DNA from: Cuniculiplasma sp052315315
GTDB taxonomy: Archaea > Thermoplasmatota > Thermoplasmata > Thermoplasmatales > Thermoplasmataceae
Assembly (NCBI GenBank): GCA_052315315.1
Contig: JBLSDE010000004.1
Location: forward strand, 1-64,000
Reading direction: 5' to 3'
DNA length: 64,000 bases
Within the stretch, counting starts at the first letter, position 1. Each line of letters opens with the position of its first letter. Below, piece after piece: positions 59,826 to 64,000 of the stretch. The notes below the pieces were generated by a model. The model was given only the letters and a program-made list of their open reading frames with translations, ran no database searches and had not been told where the DNA came from. The position numbers and the translations under genes are program-made.

Positions 59826-61781
59826 GTGGACACAAATTTAGAATCCGTTGAAAACTGGGTAAAAGCCCAGAATATAAAATCAACCAAGGACATTGAAGTC
59901 CCAAAGATTCTCTTTGATCAGGTTATTGGTCAAGAAGAGGCAAGGGAGGTAGTTAAGAAAGCCGCCCTTCAGAAAAGACATGTCCTTTTGATTGGTGAGC
60001 CCGGTACTGGTAAGTCTATGCTGGCCCAATCAATGGTCGATTTCTTACCCAAGGAAGAACTTGAAGATATTGTTGTTTTCCACAATCCCGAGGATAATAA
60101 CAGACCAAAGATAAAGACATTTCCGGCAGGAAAAGGGAAAGAGATTGTAAGACAATACCAGATTAGGGCCGAGCAGGAGAGAAGAGACAAATCAAGAATG
60201 TTTGTGACTCTTGTATTCTCAATAATACTTGTAGGTTTGATTATTTCAGTCTTAACAACCGATTATTACATAGTTTTCGTTGCCATAATGGCAGCAGCCA
60301 TGGTTTACTTTATATCGGCCGTGAATCCAGCAATGAGAATTGAAAAGGCCATGGTGCCGAAAGTTCTGGTTTCCCATTCTCCAAATGATAAGCCACCATT
60401 CATCGATTCTACTGGGGCCCATTCCGGTGCACTTCTTGGGGATGTCAGACATGATCCATTCCAATCAGGAGGTCTTGAGACGCCTTCCCACGAAAGGGTC
60501 GAGGCAGGAAACATTCACAAGGCACATAAGGGAGTCTTGTTTATAGACGAAATAAACCTTCTGAGGCCTGAGAGCCAGCAGTCACTTCTTACTGCAATGC
60601 AGGAGAAAAAGTTCTCAATATCCGGGCAGAGCGAAAGAAGTACCGGAGCACTTGTTCAAACTGAACCCGTGCCCTGTGATTTTGTTCTTGTGGCTGCAGG
60701 AAACCTTGATGCAATACAGGGAATGCATCCAGCTCTGAGATCAAGAATAAGAGGATACGGATATGAGGTATATGTGAGAGATTCAATGGAAGATAATGAC
60801 GAAAACAGGAAAAAATTGGTTCAATTCATTGCACAGGAAATCGTTAAGGATAAAAAGATACCTCACTTCGACGAAGGAGCTATCATTGAAATCATAAAGG
60901 AAGCACAGAAGAGATCAGGAAGAAGAGGAAAACTTACACTGAGATTGAGGGAACTTGGAGGTCTCATAAGGGCTGCAGGAGATGTAGCCATATCTGAAAA
61001 GGCATCAATCGTTACAGCTGATCACGTTACCAGAGCAAAGGAGTTCAGCAAGCCCTTGGAACAGCAGATTGCAGATCGTGCTCTGGAGGTAAAACGTTTA
61101 TACAAAACCTTCAACAATCAGGGGACCTCAATAGGCACAGTGAACGGCCTTGCAGTAATGGGTGGAAATAACGGTATGGCAGAATATACTGGTATAGTGA
61201 TGCCAATAGTGGCAGAAGTAACTCCATCCCAGACAAAGGGTCATGGAAATGTGATTGCAACCGGAAAACTAGGGGAAATAGCCAAAGAAGCGGTTCAGAA
61301 TGTAACTGCTGTATTCAAGAAGATAAGTGGAAAGGATCTTTCAGATATGGATATACACATACAGTTTATAGGCACTTACGAAGGAGTTGAAGGTGATAGT
61401 GCCAGCGTTTCTATTGCAACTGCCGTAATATCTGCCATAGAGGAGATACCCGTCAATCAGAATATTGCCATGACTGGTTCCCTGAGCGTCAGGGGTTATG
61501 TTCTTCCAGTGGGAGGGGTTACAGCTAAGGTTGAGGCCGCTATCGAAGCAGGTCTTGAGAAGGTTATTGTGCCCGCCTCAAATTACGGAGATATAATCCT
61601 AGATCAGAATCACAAGGATAAAATACAGATAGTTCCTGTAAACACAATCGAAGAGGTTCTTGAGAATGCACTGGAAAAGACTCCAGAGAGACAGAACCTT
61701 CTTGACAGAATAACAGGAATATTAAAATCGGGAACAAACATAACTCCCAAGGGTAGTCGTGCAGGACCAAACGTCGCTTAA
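59826..61781 (+). CDS. lonB: Membrane-bound archaeal Lon protease (LonB)
   Basis: A 651-residue AAA protease. Walker A is GEPGTGKS, and two membrane spans (about 121-162) sit inside the AAA module as in all archaeal LonB. Walker B is VLFIDEINLL. The Ser-Lys dyad is S525 (GVEGDSASVS) and K568 (VGGVTAKVEAA). It degrades misfolded membrane and soluble proteins and is essential in haloarchaea. The GTG start has A/T-rich TATA-like sequence upstream. The next gene starts 23 nt before its stop. Confidence 0.95.
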   Translation: MDTNLESVENWVKAQNIKSTKDIEVPKILFDQVIGQEEAREVVKKAALQKRHVLLIGEPGTGKSMLAQSMVDFLPKEELEDIVVFHNPEDNNRPKIKTFPAGKGKEIVRQYQIRAEQERRDKSRMFVTLVFSIILVGLIISVLTTDYYIVFVAIMAAAMVYFISAVNPAMRIEKAMVPKVLVSHSPNDKPPFIDSTGAHSGALLGDVRHDPFQSGGLETPSHERVEAGNIHKAHKGVLFIDEINLLRPESQQSLLTAMQEKKFSISGQSERSTGALVQTEPVPCDFVLVAAGNLDAIQGMHPALRSRIRGYGYEVYVRDSMEDNDENRKKLVQFIAQEIVKDKKIPHFDEGAIIEIIKEAQKRSGRRGKLTLRLRELGGLIRAAGDVAISEKASIVTADHVTRAKEFSKPLEQQIADRALEVKRLYKTFNNQGTSIGTVNGLAVMGGNNGMAEYTGIVMPIVAEVTPSQTKGHGNVIATGKLGEIAKEAVQNVTAVFKKISGKDLSDMDIHIQFIGTYEGVEGDSASVSIATAVISAIEEIPVNQNIAMTGSLSVRGYVLPVGGVTAKVEAAIEAGLEKVIVPASNYGDIILDQNHKDKIQIVPVNTIEEVLENALEKTPERQNLLDRITGILKSGTNITPKGSRAGPNVA

Positions 61782-62187
61782 AATATATAGAATTGATTCA
61801 GATGGGAAAATTTCCGATCTGCATTCTTTTTTTTCCAATCAGGATCATTTTGTGGTTTTTTTAAGGCAGTCATTTAATGAGCCGGTTGAATTTATCACAG
61901 AGGCTTACAAAAGATCAAGAAATTATAAAAAAACCAGATTCAAAGAACAGGCTTCATACTTTATGTGTCTAATTGCTGGGGAAACAAAACTTGAAAAGGC
62001 AATATCTGCCGCAGGCTTCCTACCAGATGACAGATCTTCAATTATAATCACTGACTCTGATGATGTAATAAGGGATATCCTAAATAAAGGTCTTTCTCTG
62101 AGTGAGTATATTACGGACAGAAATGATGAAAAGAAATTATACGGAGAAATGACTCTCGTAGAATTGGAGCTGATTAAATCTGACTGA
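61759..62187 (+). CDS. cgi121: KEOPS subunit Cgi121-like
   Basis: A 142-residue protein whose middle, RFKEQASYFMCLIAGETKLEKAISAAGF, matches the Cgi121 pattern (E-x2-x-L-x-G-x-x-I-x-x-AI-x-x-G). KEOPS makes the t6A base of tRNA, and Cgi121 binds the tRNA 3' end. The GTG start lies inside the end of lonB after AAGGG. The rest of KEOPS is not in this window. Sequence identity in this family is always low. Confidence 0.7.
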   Translation: MQDQTSLKIYRIDSDGKISDLHSFFSNQDHFVVFLRQSFNEPVEFITEAYKRSRNYKKTRFKEQASYFMCLIAGETKLEKAISAAGFLPDDRSSIIITDSDDVIRDILNKGLSLSEYITDRNDEKKLYGEMTLVELELIKSD

Positions 62188-63094
62188 ACATAAGTTTTTA
62201 GCATATGGTGGTCATCTAAACATTGACGTTTTGATATACGTTAATAGGATCACAGACGACATTACACTTCCCGTAAATAATGTAGAAGAGGAATTTGGAG
62301 GCACAGCTGGAAATTTTACAAGAATTGCAGCAAAATTGGGATTACCATTTAGGCTATATTCAATAGTATCAGAAAACAGCCATAAGGGCTATATAAAATT
62401 TTTGAAGGATTTATCAGTTGATACAGAGGGGATAGTTGTAACCAGAGAAGATTATGGTCCCGTATGTTACGCAGTTAATGATGGCAATGACCAGAGATAT
62501 TTCATGGCAGAGGGTCCAATGAAGAGGCTTCCCTACAAGATTCTTGACGAGTTTTATGAATATATGCACCTCGGAACAGGAAATCCTGAGCTCAATTATC
62601 AGTTAATGAACGAATGCAGATATGATAAACTTGTATTTGATCCATCGCAGGAAATTTTTTATAAATACAACAGCAAACAGATTAACGACTTTCTAGATCG
62701 AGCAGATATTATAATGGGAAATAAAAAGGAGATAGACTTCATGCTTGATAAGACCAATCAAAGTATGAGTGATCTGAGAGCGAAGAAAAAAACAGTTGTT
62801 ATGACAGTCGGTTCTGAGGGATGTCAGGTATATTCAGAAAAATCTTTTCAGATACCTTCTTACGGCACTGTTGTTAATGGAAATACCCTGGGGGCAGGCG
62901 ATACATTCAGGGCAGGATTTTATCTTGGTTTATACAATGGAATGGATCTTGAAGAATCAGTTGCGTGTGGAAATGTTGTCTCCTACAATATAGTGAAGGA
63001 TGGTCTCAGAAAGTTTGACATACCAAAGGAAACTATATTAAGTGAGGGAAAAAAATTAAGTGAAAAAGTGATCAGGTTCAATGGGAATTTATAG
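62180..63094 (+). CDS. PfkB-family carbohydrate kinase, CTG start
   Basis: A 304-residue ribokinase-fold kinase with EEFGGTAGNFTRIAAKLG and the C-terminal NTLGAGDTFRAGFYLGL carrying the catalytic Asp. ATG is absent at the 5' end. A TTG at 62231 would cut off FLAYGGHLNIDVLIYV, the first conserved strand of the family. The frame is open back to a TGA at 62171, and the only near-cognate codon before that strand is CTG at 62180, overlapping the cgi121 stop, with GGAG 11 bases upstream. The gene overlaps the next by 14 nt. The substrate is unknown. Confidence 0.85.
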   Translation: MTEHKFLAYGGHLNIDVLIYVNRITDDITLPVNNVEEEFGGTAGNFTRIAAKLGLPFRLYSIVSENSHKGYIKFLKDLSVDTEGIVVTREDYGPVCYAVNDGNDQRYFMAEGPMKRLPYKILDEFYEYMHLGTGNPELNYQLMNECRYDKLVFDPSQEIFYKYNSKQINDFLDRADIIMGNKKEIDFMLDKTNQSMSDLRAKKKTVVMTVGSEGCQVYSEKSFQIPSYGTVVNGNTLGAGDTFRAGFYLGLYNGMDLEESVACGNVVSYNIVKDGLRKFDIPKETILSEGKKLSEKVIRFNGNL

Positions 63095-63605
63095 TTTCGA
63101 AGGTAGAGTTCCGCAGATTTCCGATGAGGCCTATGTTTTTCCTACTGCATCCATAATAGGGGATGTCAGGATAAAGGGTAAGGTCTGGGTCGGTCCAGGT
63201 GCTGTCATTCGAGGTGATTACGGCACTGTCATTATAGATGATGGAACGGCAGTTGAAGATAATGTGGTTATTCACGCAAGACCAGGAAAGGAAACGAAAA
63301 TTGGAAAAAATGTGACTCTGGGACATTCCTGTGTGATTCATACTGCAACCATTGGTGATAATGCAGTCATTGGTATGCATTCTACGGTGACTGATTTTGC
63401 AGAAGTAAAGGAATGGGCAGTTGTGGCAGAACATGCCCTGGTCAAAACAAGACAGATCATAGATGCAGAAACGGTTGTGGGTGGTGTACCTGCAAAGCCC
63501 ATAAGATCGGTGGATGAAGAGTACAAAAGATTGTGGGCAGATTACAAGCACAACTATACGTCATTCTGTGAAAGATACAAAAAGAATCTTGATGAAAAAG
63601 TATAA
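63081..63605 (+). CDS. Gamma-carbonic-anhydrase-like hexapeptide protein
   Basis: A 174-residue left-handed beta-helix protein with hexapeptide repeats (VWVGPGAVIRGDYG, NVVIHARPG, VTLGHSCVIH, NAVIGMHSTV). Three His in VIHARP, LGHSCVIH and GMHS are positioned as metal ligands of gamma-class carbonic anhydrases. Most archaeal relatives of this type have unproven activity. It overlaps the PfkB gene by 14 nt. Confidence 0.85.
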   Translation: MGIYSFEGRVPQISDEAYVFPTASIIGDVRIKGKVWVGPGAVIRGDYGTVIIDDGTAVEDNVVIHARPGKETKIGKNVTLGHSCVIHTATIGDNAVIGMHSTVTDFAEVKEWAVVAEHALVKTRQIIDAETVVGGVPAKPIRSVDEEYKRLWADYKHNYTSFCERYKKNLDEKV

Positions 63606-63628
63606 AATAATTCATTATCTTATGTATT

Positions 63629-64000
63629 ATGGAAAAAGATTTTGAGATTTCAGGAGCAAAGCTGAGGGCCATTCTTGATTCAAGGGGAAACAAGACAGTA
63701 GAAGCAGAGATCAGATTATCATCAGGAGCAATAGGAATTTCTTCAGCACCAGCAGGAGCAAGTACTGGTGAGACCGAGGTTATCCCATTTCATAATGGAA
63801 AAGTTGAAGAGAGTATATCCATATTTCAGAAGAAGGTAAGAAGTGCCATAATGGGCTTTAATGCCTTGAATCAGTCAGGTTTTGACAATCTTTTAAAATC
63901 ACTGGATGGCACTGAAAATTTTTCAGAAATAGGAGGTAATGTGTCCACAGCACTCTCTATAGCAGTTGCGAAGGCAGTGGCAAATCATCTTGGCATACCT
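63629..64000 (+). CDS. eno: Enolase (partial, 5' end)
   Basis: The first 124 codons of enolase run off the window edge. The N-terminus AKLRAILDSRGNKTVEAEI followed by APAGASTGETEV matches the conserved ILDSRGNPTVE and SGASTG loops (here the usual Pro-Ser before Gly is Pro-Ala). It makes phosphoenolpyruvate in glycolysis. The ATG at 63629 follows a TATA-like TATAAAATAA by about 25 bases. Confidence 0.93.
   Translation, partial: MEKDFEISGAKLRAILDSRGNKTVEAEIRLSSGAIGISSAPAGASTGETEVIPFHNGKVEESISIFQKKVRSAIMGFNALNQSGFDNLLKSLDGTENFSEIGGNVSTALSIAVAKAVANHLGIP

Noticed and set aside
1..64000. tRNA, rRNA, CRISPR arrays and insertion sequences
   Set aside because: I looked for T-loop words, regularly spaced repeats and transposase motifs in the larger intergenic spaces and found none. 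A covariance-model scan would be needed to exclude a divergent RNA gene.

Overview
The window is archaeal. It carries RNA polymerase subunit Rpo7, Spt4, ribosomal proteins S24e and S27ae, NMD3, membrane-bound LonB, a KEOPS Cgi121-like subunit and a GTP-dependent dephospho-CoA kinase. It is A/T-rich, genes are tightly packed with 1-4 nt overlaps, and several genes have a TATA-like box about 25 bases before the start codon, as expected for leaderless transcripts. A split MetE plus MetF, a bifunctional phosphoglucose/phosphomannose isomerase and many secreted or membrane proteins fit the Thermoplasmata, plausibly a Cuniculiplasma/Ferroplasma-like acidophile. That placement is inference. No rRNA, tRNA, IS element or CRISPR array was seen.

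Layout. 1-3.1 kb: methionine operon (metF, metE N-like, metE catalytic). 3.2-6.7 kb: acyl-CoA dehydrogenase, NMD3 and arginine deiminase in one tight run. 6.8-9.7 kb: a tiny membrane protein, sugar-phosphate isomerase and an Rqc2/NFACT protein. 9.8-11.7 kb: the information-processing operon rpo7-spt4-dephospho-CoA kinase-rps24e-rps27ae. 11.9-18.6 kb: DUF2175 and DUF763 proteins and an oversized Lhr-type helicase. 18.6-30.6 kb: regulators, secreted and membrane proteins, a zinc-type dehydrogenase, a ThiF-HAD pair, a PIG-V-like glycosyltransferase, a PadR-controlled ABC exporter and a heme-oxygenase-fold protein.

30.7-36.6 kb is one long minus-strand run: DUF211, VIT1-like, polytopic membrane protein, FAH-family hydrolase, an unknown protein and a HerA-like ATPase carrying a C-terminal restriction-nuclease-like domain. 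36.8-39 kb holds CinA-like and SIS-domain genes.

39.2-50.2 kb looks accessory and is the most interesting part. It has a very A/T-rich two-gene unit of an ABC/OLD-like ATPase and a PD-(D/E)XK nuclease candidate, an orphan gene with an operator-like inverted repeat at its start, a membrane protein and glycosyltransferase, a vWA / PP2C / kinase triad of TerY-P type, and a UvrD-RecB fusion lacking the usual N-terminal Q-motif region. I read it as a candidate defence or stress island.

50.2-53.9 kb encodes a zeaxanthin-type carotenoid pathway (crtY against crtB-crtI-crtZ). 54-59 kb is a MoxR/DUF58/DUF4129 operon. 59.1-64 kb holds a zinc-ribbon protein, LonB, Cgi121, a PfkB kinase that seems to start at CTG, a gamma-carbonic-anhydrase-like protein and the 5' end of enolase.
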